A stretch of 64,000 bases of DNA, taken from positions 17,058-81,057 of the forward strand of contig QRDG01000833.1 of assembly GCA_012064385.1 (NCBI GenBank), written 5' to 3'. This DNA is from Puccinellia tenuiflora (lineage: Eukaryota; Streptophyta; Magnoliopsida; Poales; Poaceae). Below the pieces are notes generated by a model, which saw only the letters and a program-made list of their open reading frames with translations, was not told the DNA's origin and ran no database searches. Below, piece after piece: positions 47,701 to 57,399 of the stretch (its first letter is position 1; the number at the start of each line of letters is the position of its first letter). Position numbers and translations under genes: made by a program.

Positions 47701-48480
47701 AAATAATATATAGGAATGCATATTAGAGAGAAACCATACCAAGCAAACTCACACAAACAAGAGCCAAAGGATAGCTAAAAAGCAAATTGGAACTTGTTCG
47801 AGCTAATATGCCACATAGAAATAAGATAATTTACAATATCAAATCTAAGTGGCAAAACCTCAAATGTTCACATTTTATGGGATTGTAATATGCACATAGC
47901 GTATTGCTCCGCCACAATGTGATAATTCATTTCTTCTTAACAAGAGGCAAATAAAATCAACTAGAGATAATTAATGGACATTATAGAATTTGAATTTCTC
48001 ATGAGCATGACACACCACATAGTTACTAGATAATCTTGATATATCAATACTAGGTGGTGTTCCTCATATACATACATTTTTAGGTTAGTGAAGTGCACAA
48101 AGCATATCACTCCCCCAAAATGGGATAGTCCATTAATCTCTCAAAAGAGCCCATTGAAATCAACACAAGATCCAATAAAGACTCAACACAAAGTTTACAC
48201 ATATATGGAGCGCACATTAACATACACAAACTTGATTGCTCAAGGTAAGTAATAAGCACAACATATATAAGCACATGCTAGGAACAAAACTAACACATGC
48301 AAGGGAGCAAGCAACTTTCAATGTATATATAATTTAAATATAAGTTACCGCAAGAAGGAGCATTGGATATGAGATAGATATGTGATAATCCAATTGACTT
48401 GGCTAAATGAGATATAACCATGAAGATCCCTTAATTCTTCAAATGATATCCAAGTCGCCAATGTCCTCCATCACAACCTA
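44778..48480 (-). other. Non-coding interior of M with polypurine tract
   Basis: The tract GGGGGAGAT (minus strand) at 44778-44786 abuts the 3' LTR. The remaining 3.7 kb is AT-rich. Short frames show no retroviral-type enzyme motif such as a D-[ST]-G protease or YVDD polymerase site. Confidence 0.65.
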
Positions 48481-48484
48481 TTGA

Positions 48485-50630
48485 TCAAGTTTGAGCTTGT
48501 TGGTCCCCAACCAAGTTGGGTCCTAAGAGGTTAGTCACAATAGGCTTGGCAACCCAAATGGTTCTTTTCTTGACACCACTTTTAGTCCCCACATATTTGG
48601 CAAACACATTGCCAACCCTATCCTTCCTAAGAGAATAAACATCATCAATTATTATTGGGTTGGATAGAGTACCATTAGTGCATGAAGAAGCCAAGTGGCC
48701 CCTCTCACGGCATAAGTAGCAATATCGACTCTTTTTTTCTTCTTAATAGGCTCCTCAACTTGAGGAGCAATGACTTGAGTCTTCTTAAGAGGTGGCCTTT
48801 GTTCAACCCGAGGTTGAGGATGAGATTGAACAATAGGCCGCTTCCCTAGTTGCTTCTCACTAAGAGGATTCTTCTTCATTGGGCAATCCCTAACATGATG
48901 CCCTTCAACTTTGCACTTGAAGCAAACAATCTTGGCAAATGATTGACTTGTTCTTGGCCCTTCTTATTGCTACTCTTAGACTTGTTCTTGATATTGGAGT
49001 TGAATCCAAGTCCACTCTTGTCATTGGGGGATTTTTGCACACTCAACATGTTGTCAAATGTGGTCTTCCCTTTATGACGCTTCTCCACATCTTTCTTAAA
49101 AGAAGTGGCTTGTGCCTTGTGCTCTTTAGTCTTCCCTACAAGGTTAGTAGCTACACAAGTACTAGTGGAAGTTGAGGCTTCATTGTTAGAGCAATTAGGC
49201 ACGAAATGTAATTCAACATATGATTTACCACTAGTGTGAGATGAAGAATTACAAGGACTAGCACATGGCATTATAGCATTTTTAGTAGAAGGTGTGCCAT
49301 TGTCCACATGAGGCTCACTAGATATTACCTTGGTAGCGATAGCCTCATGAGCTAACTTTAGCTTATCATGAGATACTAGAAGATCTTCATGAGAGCTCGA
49401 GAGCTTCTCATGACTTTCTTCCAATATCTCATAATTGCTAGTTAGCAATTTAAGTTGAGCCCTTAGCTCAACATTCTCCTTTAAAATGGATGCTTCACAA
49501 GAAATAGAGTTAGTAGCACAAGCATCAACATTAATAGCAATGGGAGAACAAGTAGGAAGCTCTTTTAGTAATTGAGCTTGGAGTTGATCATGGGACTTAG
49601 TGAGATGTGCAAGAGAATCTTCCAAGGACTTGACATCCTTTTCAAATTTCTCATTAGCCTCAAGGAGTCTAACAATTTCAACAACAAGCTCTTCATTTTT
49701 TATTTTAAAATCATTAGCCACCTTGAGAGCTCTATCATGGGTTTCATTTACTTTAGATAACTCTAGAGTAAATGTCTCCTCAAGAGATTTCTTGGTGGTT
49801 TGTTCTTCTTCAAGAGCTTCCTCAAGATCCGCAATCGTGTTCGCATAATCACGTTCGCGGCTAAGACTTTCATTTTCACGAGCTTCCAAATTTTCAATAG
49901 TAAGCCCTCGCTCAACAAGGGTGCTCATGATTTCATGTAGGTTCTCACAAGCATTTTCATTCTTTGAAAGAGCATTAAGAACCATTAGACCTTTCTTACT
50001 AAAGTAAGCATCATCTTCTTCATCATCATTATTATTGTCATGATCATCAATACTTGACGATTTAGAAGATATGCAAGGACTATCAACACAAGCATGTGAA
50101 ACATTTATAGTTCTACATGTATTTAAGTCCAAAGATAAATCATTGCAATAAGATAGAGATGAAATATCATCTATAAGAAGCTCACTATCATCATTGCAAA
50201 ATTTATCCCTACTCACCATTACATTATTTTGTGGCTTGCCACATGTAGGTGAGGTAGAAGAAGTTGAGAACTTGTCACGCCCGGAGGTGGAGGGAGAACA
50301 ATCATTCTCACTATCAATGGACACACCATATTTGTCTTGAAGCTTGGTCCATAGCTCATTAGCACTCCGATAAGAAGAGATCGACAAAGCAACTGCATTT
50401 CTTAAAGACATGAAAACCACGTTAGAAGCTTGAGCATCTAGATAAGAATTTTCCTCATCCTCAAAAGATAATCTTTTCGGATCCTTTGGAGGAGAAAAAC
50501 CCATATCTAGAATTTTCTCTATATATGGATTAATGTCCCTAAAATAATTTAACATGCGATTTCTCCAATCATCATAATTAGTGCCATCGAATATTAAGGA
50601 GGCATTGTGCACTAAACCACTAGACGACAT
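48485..50630 (-). pseudogene. gag of element M with two zinc knuckles, frameshifted
   Basis: The main frame (50630-48876, 584 codons) starts MSSSGLVHNASLIFDGTNYD, 40 bases after the primer binding site. It has an early Copia-gag-like 'FDGTNYDDWRNRM' region, then long coiled-coil predictions (about residues 240-420). A first CCHC knuckle, CFKCKVEGHHVRDC (48883-48924), lies in another frame, and a second, CYLCRERGHLASSC (48680-48721), needs a further shift. Both fit C-x2-C-x4-H-x4-C. The last frame ends at about 48,485 with a stop. So at least two frameshifts separate the shell region from the nucleic-acid-binding region. Confidence 0.8.
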
Positions 50631-50670
50631 CTTTACTCTCTAGGCGGGAAGCCTTCTAAAGAGAGAACCC

Positions 50671-50682
50671 GCTCTGATACCA
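50671..50682 (-). promoter_or_regulatory. Primer binding site of M
   Basis: The minus strand reads TGGTATCAGAGC two bases after the LTR end TCCTTTCA, complementary to initiator methionine tRNA. It fixes the element's orientation. Confidence 0.9.
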
Positions 50683-50684
50683 AT

Positions 50685-53144
50685 TGAAAGGACACGGATG
50701 TCGCCTAGAGGGGGGTGAATAGGCGACTTAAAATTATTACGGTTAAGGCTTGAATAAATGCGGAATAAAACTAACGTTAATTTATCAAGCCAAAACCTAA
50801 ACTAGCTAGGTTTACCTATGTGCACCAACAATTTATGCTAAGCAATATAATCAACTAGGTGATAGCAAGATATATAACTTCAAGCTCAATGGCTATCACA
50901 CAGTAAGTAGCATAAGTACGAAGCTCGGGTATAGAAATACCAAGCCACTTGGAGACGATGATTTATCCCGAAGTTCACTTCCCAATGGAAGCTAGTCTCC
51001 GTTGGAGCGGCGCGGTGTTCACCAAAGTGAAACACCGAGTAGCCTTGATATGGCAGACCGTATCTCCGTTGTGTCTTACCACCAATGTGGCGAGGCACTT
51101 GTCACTATGTTGTCGTTGAGGTTGACAACTAGAACCTTTACAAGGATGAAGCACACTCCACAAGTTGGAAGGTCTTCACCAAATGCACCGAGCCGCCAAG
51201 ATTGATGCTTCAAGGCCGGGGCACACACCACAACTCAATTGGTGGCTCCCGACAATGTCTTCGTAGCTACCAAAGCTCCGAGACCAACAAGGTTGGGCCA
51301 CCCTCCACAACCTAATTGGAGGCTCCCAATAAATCCCGTGAGCCACCAAGACTCCGAGAAATCAACAACCGTCTAGGGTACCAATGTGCCCTAGAGGAAC
51401 AAGCTCTAGGGCACCAAAGCACCCCAAGAGTAACAAGCTTCTCAACTTCGACTTCCACGTATCATCGTGGAGAACTCAAACCGATGCAACTAATGCAATG
51501 GCAACAACACACTAAGTGTTCAAGTTCTTCCAACCCGAATCCAACCAAAGCAACTAATGCTTGGGAGGGATTTGAGAGGAAGAACAAAGGAGAAACACCA
51601 AGAAACTCCAAAGATCTAGATCCAAAGTGTTCCCCTCACTTAGAGGAGAAATCAATCGGTGGAAACAAGGATCTAGATCTCCTCTCTCTTTTCCCTAAAA
51701 AACTAGCAAGAACTATTGGAGGGATTGAGAGAAAGCCAAGCTTGAGAAGGTCAACAATGGAGGGGAGAAAATAGCTCAAGAGGTTGGCAAAAGGTTAGGG
51801 TTTATTTGGGGAAGAAACCCCTTAAATAGGAGGCTCCAAAATGGAGCCGTTGGAGCAGCAGGGTGCCCGGCCAGGGATTATCACGCAGGGAAAACAGGGC
51901 AGCCCGGCCAGGGAGCCGGCCTGGGCCGGCCTGGGAGCCGGCCTGGGCCGGCCAGGGGGCCGGCCACCCCCCAGAGCCGCCCGGCCTGGAGCCCGGCCTG
52001 GGCCGGCCAGGGGGCCGGCCACCCCCAGAGCCACCCGGCCTGCAGCCCGGCCTAGGCCGGCCAGGGGGCCGGCCAGCCAGGTGCGACGCCTTCTAATTTT
52101 AACGTTCGACACCGAAAACGCAATAACTTCCACATACGAACTCCGTTTCCGATAATCTTGGACTCGTTGGAATCGTCACAACGAGCTCTACAATATTATG
52201 CATAGAAACATCATTGTTCAATAGGATATGGTAAAACCAAAAGATGAAAGGTAAAACCTTTCTATTGAAGACCGGAAAACCATATCTTTTGCAAATGAAG
52301 TCCGAATGAAGTGAAACCAACTTTGTTGGAAAGAGGATGACAAATGCTACCCAATAACAAGTGAAAATATTGAAACAAAGAAAGTGAGATTTTGCTACTA
52401 AACGGAAGAGTGAAACCTTCCGCATAGATGGACCGGCAAAATCTCCGACACCGAAAACTTAAGAGGAGACACATGAAAACCGTTTTCGGTGACCTTGGCC
52501 TTGTCATGACAATCACGACAAGTACCAATACCACACCACGATAAGAGCCAAATAGGAACCAATAAAAATGATGCCAAGGATGCAAAGGTTTGAGCTCTCT
52601 ACGACCGATACGCTAAATCTCACTTGAGAGCCCCTCTTGATAGTACGGTTACCTATCCTAAAATCCGGTCTCCCAACTACACCGTGAGACCGTGAAATAG
52701 AAACCCTATCAAGATCATACCTTTTCCTTGCGCATTCCACTTGAGCTAGATGATGACGATCTTGATCTACTCTCAAGTGGATCACCTTTCTTGATTTTGC
52801 TCCGCTTGGTGAAGACTCGCATATTGCTCCCCCATACACCAAGATGGGAGAGGCACTCTTCGACATATCTTCACTTGGCCTTTATCTTGATGACAATCAC
52901 GACGTGACGCCATCCTCCATGGACCATGGGCAACATAGGATCTTCCTCTTGATTCATGCTCATGGAGAAACACCTTGGCCTTGATCAACAAATGATCTTT
53001 TCTTCTTTTAGCCTTGACTCCAACATATGGAGTTCAAAGCATGCTAATGGACCAACACTGCAAATATAACTCAAAGCACAAATTAGTCCATAAAGATTGT
53101 CATTAATTACCAAAACAACATATGGGGGCAACCATGCTCTTTCA
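50685..53144 (-). repeat. 5' LTR of M, complete
   Basis: 2,460 bp. On the plus strand it runs from TGAAAGGACACGG to CATGCTCTTTCA. It is close in length and sequence to the solo LTR at 25862-28334. The GGCCGG-dense block is at about 51,866-52,080 and is shorter than in the other LTR. Confidence 0.92.
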
Positions 53145-53282
53145 GACCCCAAATTCTAAAGAGCAAAGGTGTCGTTATTGGAGGATCTAGTTTTATTTTC
53201 TCATAAGTTATAGGTATACCGCACTATTAAGAGGGATTTTTTGTTGAGCTTGATGGGGTATTGGGGTTAAACTCATACCATA

Positions 53283-54060
53283 CACTATTGCCTTTTCCAC
53301 CTCTTAAGCATCCACAAACTCTGGCGAACTCGTGCGAGTGATTTGGTACAAATTTTCTAGGGTTCATGTAGGAATCACTATTGCCTTTTCCACCTCTTAA
53401 GCATCCACAAACTCTGGCGAACTCGTGCGAGTGATTTGGTAAAAAAAATCTAGGGTTCATGTAGGAATCACAGGCGGAGAAGAGGAGTTTGTGCGAGTTT
53501 TGGTACAATTTTCTAGGATTCATGTAGGAATCACGAGCGGAGGGGAGGAGCTCGTCCGAGCGATTTGGTATGAATTTTCTAGGTTTTATGTAGGAATCAC
53601 GAGCAAAAGAGAGGGGCTATATATAGGCTGATTTTGAAGTAAATCGAGTGATCTTGGAGAGGGGCTATATATAGGTGGATTTTCAATTAAATCGAGTGAT
53701 CTTTAAGGGATTCGATTCAGGAGGAATCGAGATCGGTAGGCGAACTTGTGCGAATGATTTGGTGCAAATTTTGTAGGGTTCATGTAGGAATCGCAGGCGG
53801 AGAAGAGGGGTTTGTGCGAGTTTTGGTACAATTTCCTAGGATTCATGTACGAATCACGGGCGGAGGGGAGGAGCTCGTCCGAGCGATTTGGTACGAATTT
53901 TCTAGGTTTTATGTAGGAATCACGGGCAAAGGAGAGGGGCTATATATAGGCTGATTTTGAAGTAAATCGAGTGATCTTGGAGAGGGGCTATATATACACG
54001 GATTTTCAAGTAAATCGAGTGATCTTTACGGGATTCGATTCAGGAGGAATCGAGAACGGT
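53283..54060 (+). repeat. Complex tandem repeat array (93-, 63-66- and 323-bp periods)
   Basis: Anchor GGAATC copies recur at 53376, 53469, 53532 and 53598, then at 53792, 53855 and 53921 (position of the final C), so the latter three are a 323-bp shifted copy of the previous three. The first two 93-bp units share CACTATTGCCTTTTCCACC. A further 48-bp subrepeat contains GAGGGGCTATATATAGG and AAATCGAGTGATCTT, two per large unit. No coding potential is seen. Confidence 0.8.
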
Positions 54061-54430
54061 ATGGTAGCCGGTTTGCTTCCTTGCGTTTTCTTTTATCATT
54101 TATTTTTGCGTGCAACAGTAGAGGACAGACAAATGAAAACAACGACATACGAAATCAAGGTGGGAAATTGATTGATTTCACGCCGCTCAAGCTGAATTCG
54201 GCATCCTTCGACATAGTGAAGCCCGACTCAAAATGATCTCAGGCAAGAATGAGGTCTTCCAAGGTAGCTGTCTTCAATCAGATATTATAACATTAGCGTT
54301 GTTGATATTGAAAAATTATGATGTGTGTCTGAACCTACAGACTTGGGAGTATGATGTATCAATTGCTTACACAGTTTAATGTATTTCTATCACATATAGG
54401 TTGACAAAGGTTTGTCCAAGGAAGAAAAGG
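54061..54430. other. Intergenic DNA
   Basis: No gene, repeat or element end was recognised between the tandem array and the MITE. Confidence 0.35.
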
Positions 54431-54439
54431 GCCAGAAAC

Positions 54440-54866
54440 CGAAAAATCGCTTTACTGCACGGGCTACATGTAGCCCTATTTTTAAAATTTTATACAATTG
54501 ATATTTTAAAGTTTCTAAAAATCCCGAGAAAAATTCTAGATGTTGACACTGACGTATTCTATAGTTCTGCAAATTTTCAACCCGAAATAGTTTGTATTAA
54601 AGCCTACACAAAAATAACAAATTCTGACAAATCTGACATTTTCGAATCTGGTACTGTTCACGGTTCACGATCTCAGATTCAGAAATTTATCATTTTACAC
54701 AGGCCAAAATACAGAATATTTTGGATCGTTATTTTGCACACTAGTAGAAACAATCATTGTCTACCTCTAGGATTTTTTTTCACATTTTTTTGAAACTTGA
54801 AAATGTGGTTTTCGAATTTTTCAAAAAACGGGCTCCATGTAGCCCGTGCTCCAAAACGCTGTACTC
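54440..54866. mobile_element. Second copy of the ACATGT-palindrome MITE family
   Basis: GCCAGAAAC at 54431-54439 and 54867-54875 is a perfect 9-bp duplication. The ends carry CGGGCTACATGTAGCCC (left) and, reversed, CGGGCTACATGGAGCCCG (right), as in 16053-16463. The termini CGAAAAATCG and, reversed, GAGTACAGCG also resemble that copy. Confidence 0.87.
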
Positions 54867-54875
54867 GCCAGAAAC

Positions 54876-55317
54876 ACTCTTTATCACTGGCTCGAGGCTA
54901 TATGAGTCAAAAAAAAAAATACGATGTACCCAAGGGGGAAGTGAGAATAGATATCACATACAGGTAGTAGCACTCATTGACAAGATATAGTAAAATATAG
55001 AATCAACCGATCAATTCTACCCAGCAATAACAGTGCATAATTTGGTATCACAACACGAGGTACGATTTAATTTAGGCAACATACCAAAACTGCAACCATA
55101 TAAGTGCACAATTTGGTCTCACAACACCAAGTACGATTTAATTTAGGCAACATACCAAAACCGCAACCAGATAAGTACTCCTTACATCTCTATTGCTCAT
55201 AACTACCAGATAGCTAGCAAGGCATAACTCCAGTGTTCAAGAACTTGATTAGAAAACAGCACCATAAAGAAGGTAGCATGCGAACATTATACTTTTGAAG
55301 ACAGGAACCACAGATCA
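54876..55317. other. 3' flank of the eS28 gene
   Basis: It includes a 71-bp tandem duplication (units at about 55033-55103 and 55104-55174, sharing AATTTGGT.TCACAACAC and TACGATTTAATTTAGGCAAC). Otherwise no gene is seen. The end nearest 55317 is probably the eS28 3' UTR. Confidence 0.5.
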
Positions 55318-55515
55318 TCACCGCAGTCTCCTGGCTTCCCGCTCCGACTCGAGGAGGGTGAGTATGTCGCCCTCACGGACAGGGCCCTTGACATTCCTCA
55401 TGATGAGACGGTTTTGGTCGTCAAGGAACTTCACTCTGACCTGGGTCACCTGACCCCTGGATCCTGTTCGTCCCATCACCTTGACCACGACCGCAAGCTT
55501 GACCTGGGTATCCAT
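55318..55515 (-). CDS. RPS28: 40S ribosomal protein eS28
   Basis: A single coding exon encodes 65 aa, the usual plant length, from [20 protein letters not shown] to the conserved C-terminus [12 protein letters not shown]. It includes [14 protein letters not shown] and [13 protein letters not shown] of the OB-fold. The protein sits at the mRNA exit side of the small subunit. Upstream in the gene a TTGGTGCAG acceptor lies one base before the ATG, and a GTAAGTGC donor is at about 56199. A 5'-UTR intron of roughly 680 bp is therefore predicted, as is common for plant ribosomal-protein genes. An ATG five codons upstream in the same frame would lie in that intron, so the shorter start is chosen. 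Confidence 0.96.
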   Translation of the reverse strand: MDTQVKLAVVVKVMGRTGSRGQVTQVRVKFLDDQNRLIMRNVKGPVREGDILTLLESEREARRLR

Positions 55516-56241
55516 ACTGCACCAACACAATGCATTGGATTAGGCAGAGAAGAATGCAGTTTAAATCAGCTAATGTATATTCCATAGCACATAATTCAAC
55601 AGCATGCAAATGCACAGATGCCTAAACACTGAAAGAAGAAAACACACAAACCTACATGGTGCAATTCAAATGGTGATAAATTATTCAAGGCTACCTATAT
55701 CAAGGTACACCTTAGCTCTCCGTGGAATCGGACACTCAACAACTTCACAACCGCGTTCAGAGCTAAGAAACAAAAAGATTAACCACTGAAGTTATAATTT
55801 TACAGGGCTACCAATTCCTATTTGAGAAACCATCAAGAACTCGTAACTGAAAGCAACGAAGGTGATAACACATCAGTAACTACGAACCGAGGGTCACTTG
55901 AGATCTAAACAATTGCGATTCAGCTCCACACAGGATTAAGCTAAACAACCCAGCATAACAAGTGAAAACAAGAACCGACTCTCTGGATCATTAGTGTGCC
56001 AGTGACCAGACAGATCGAGACCTAAACTCCCGATGAAGCTACGAGACATCATGAACACACAACAACTCAATCGCATGCAGCATCGCCGCTCATCGTCTCT
56101 AATGTGCAAGGTTTCACTCCATGATGTAGGCGGTGAGAACAGGGAGAGGGCACGAACCTTTCTTCGTTGGTTGGAGCCGGGGATTGCTGCTGCACTTACA
56201 GCTCGATGGCGGCGGCTGCGCGAGGAGAGCGTGGGGGGAGG

Positions 56242-56341
56242 AAACCCTAGGGCGCTTCAGGTACTTATAGAAGCTAGAGTGCAGGCGGATTTAGGGTCGT
56301 GGGCTGTAAGCGACTTGATGATCTGTTGGGCCTAGAGCCCA
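56242..56341 (-). promoter_or_regulatory. eS28 promoter: telobox, TATA and site II elements
   Basis: The telobox is AAACCCTAG at 56242-56250. A TATA-like CTATAAGTA (minus strand) complements 56262-56270, putting the start near 56235. Three TGGGCY/RGCCCA site II motifs lie at 56300-56305, 56327-56332 and 56336-56341. This combination is the known signature of plant translation-machinery genes, bound by TCP and Telo-box factors. Confidence 0.75.
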
Positions 56342-56392
56342 GAATAGATTTGTATTTTTCTTAGAAAATCATGAAACAAACTTTAGGAAATA

Positions 56393-56550
56393 CTCCCTCC
56401 GTTCCATAATGTAAGCCTTTTAGCATTTCTCTTTCCATCCGTATCTAGACATGTTTTAGTGCAAGATTCAATGAATCTTGCACTAAAACATGTCTAGATA
56501 CGGATGGAAAGAGAAATGCTAAAAAGGCTTACATTATGGAACGGAGGTAG
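56393..56550. mobile_element. Stowaway MITE forming a near-perfect hairpin
   Basis: TA at 56391-56392 and 56551-56552 flanks a 158-bp element beginning CTCCCTCCGTTCCATAATG. Its two arms of about 77 bases are reverse complements with one mismatch and one single-base indel and almost no loop. It lies about 155 bp upstream of the predicted eS28 transcription start. Confidence 0.93.
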
Positions 56551-56552
56551 TA

Positions 56553-57399
56553 AACTTGATGCTTTTTAATATAATAGCAAACATGGCCGTTGCTATAGGT
56601 TGATTTTTATTCAATATTTTTAGTCCATTAAAAATTGCAGTAACGGTTAAATGTTCTTACTTTATGGATGATAAGACGTGTTACCACTAAGAATGGCTCG
56701 CTGTAAGGGCTTGGTTGCGTCCTTATTGAGCTCCCATCCGGGCGTCGATGGGACGTGGCCAACATCTATGATTCTCCTCGTTTTTTGAGCCCCCACATTA
56801 TTTTCAACGCCCAAAACAATATTATACTGACAAATACAGAAAATTCAATTCCTCCTCGTAATACCAGGACATCATCAAACTCAGCACAAAACTGGAGGGA
56901 ATTATCTCCTTTTGCGCGCTAATTATCTAGAAAACACATTGCTAAGCATCACATCTAATGATCTACCAAAAACGCAAACAATAATAAAGTGAGAAAAATG
57001 AAGGCCAACTCCAAGAACGCCCTGTAATGAGAGTTCCAAGTAAATTTGCAGTGTCGGATTCAGCGAGCTCTACCCTGTAACTGGATTTTCTAGAGACCCC
57101 CCCCCCCCCCAGTGTTTTGTCGACTCTATCTTGTCTAGCCATGCGAGCTCCACCTATAACCTGAATCCCCAGGGAAATCCCCCAACTTTATTGACTCTAT
57201 CTTGACGATCTCTCTAGGCACACACATCAAAGGCGCTTAACACGATTTGGCGGGTGAATCTACCAATAGATTCTCTACAAGTTGGTGTTGGGAAACATGA
57301 GGGTGCTAGTAGATCAGAAGCACCAAAAGTAAGAATACTTAGTAGTATCTTTCATGATTTACTTTTACTAATATCTTACACGAACATGTCAGGAGATGT
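56553..57399. other. Intergenic DNA before the FAR1-like pseudogene
   Basis: No gene was recognised. A run of about 14 C occurs near 57,098. A 99-codon frame (57254-57553) includes the start of the FAR1-like similarity only in its last third. Confidence 0.35.

Larger units (their letters stand above)
34893..53144 (-). mobile_element. LTR retrotransposon M (gag-only, non-autonomous), minus orientation
   Basis: GACCC at 34888-34892 and 53145-53149 is a perfect 5-bp target duplication. The 5' LTR (in element sense) is 50685-53144. The primer binding site lies at 50671-50682, the gag region at about 48485-50630, and the polypurine tract GGGGGAGAT complements 44778-44786. The 3' LTR runs from 44777 down to 34893 but is interrupted by element N. 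The 5.9-kb interior beyond gag (44,788-48,480) is AT-rich and shows no protease, integrase, reverse transcriptase or RNase H, so the element would depend on enzymes from a relative. A solo LTR of the family is at 25862-28334. Confidence 0.9.

Noticed and set aside
53283..54060. Regularly spaced repeats that could suggest a CRISPR array
   Set aside because: Repeat periods differ (63, 66, 93, 323 bp), whole units including 'spacers' are duplicated, and the surrounding genome is a plant.
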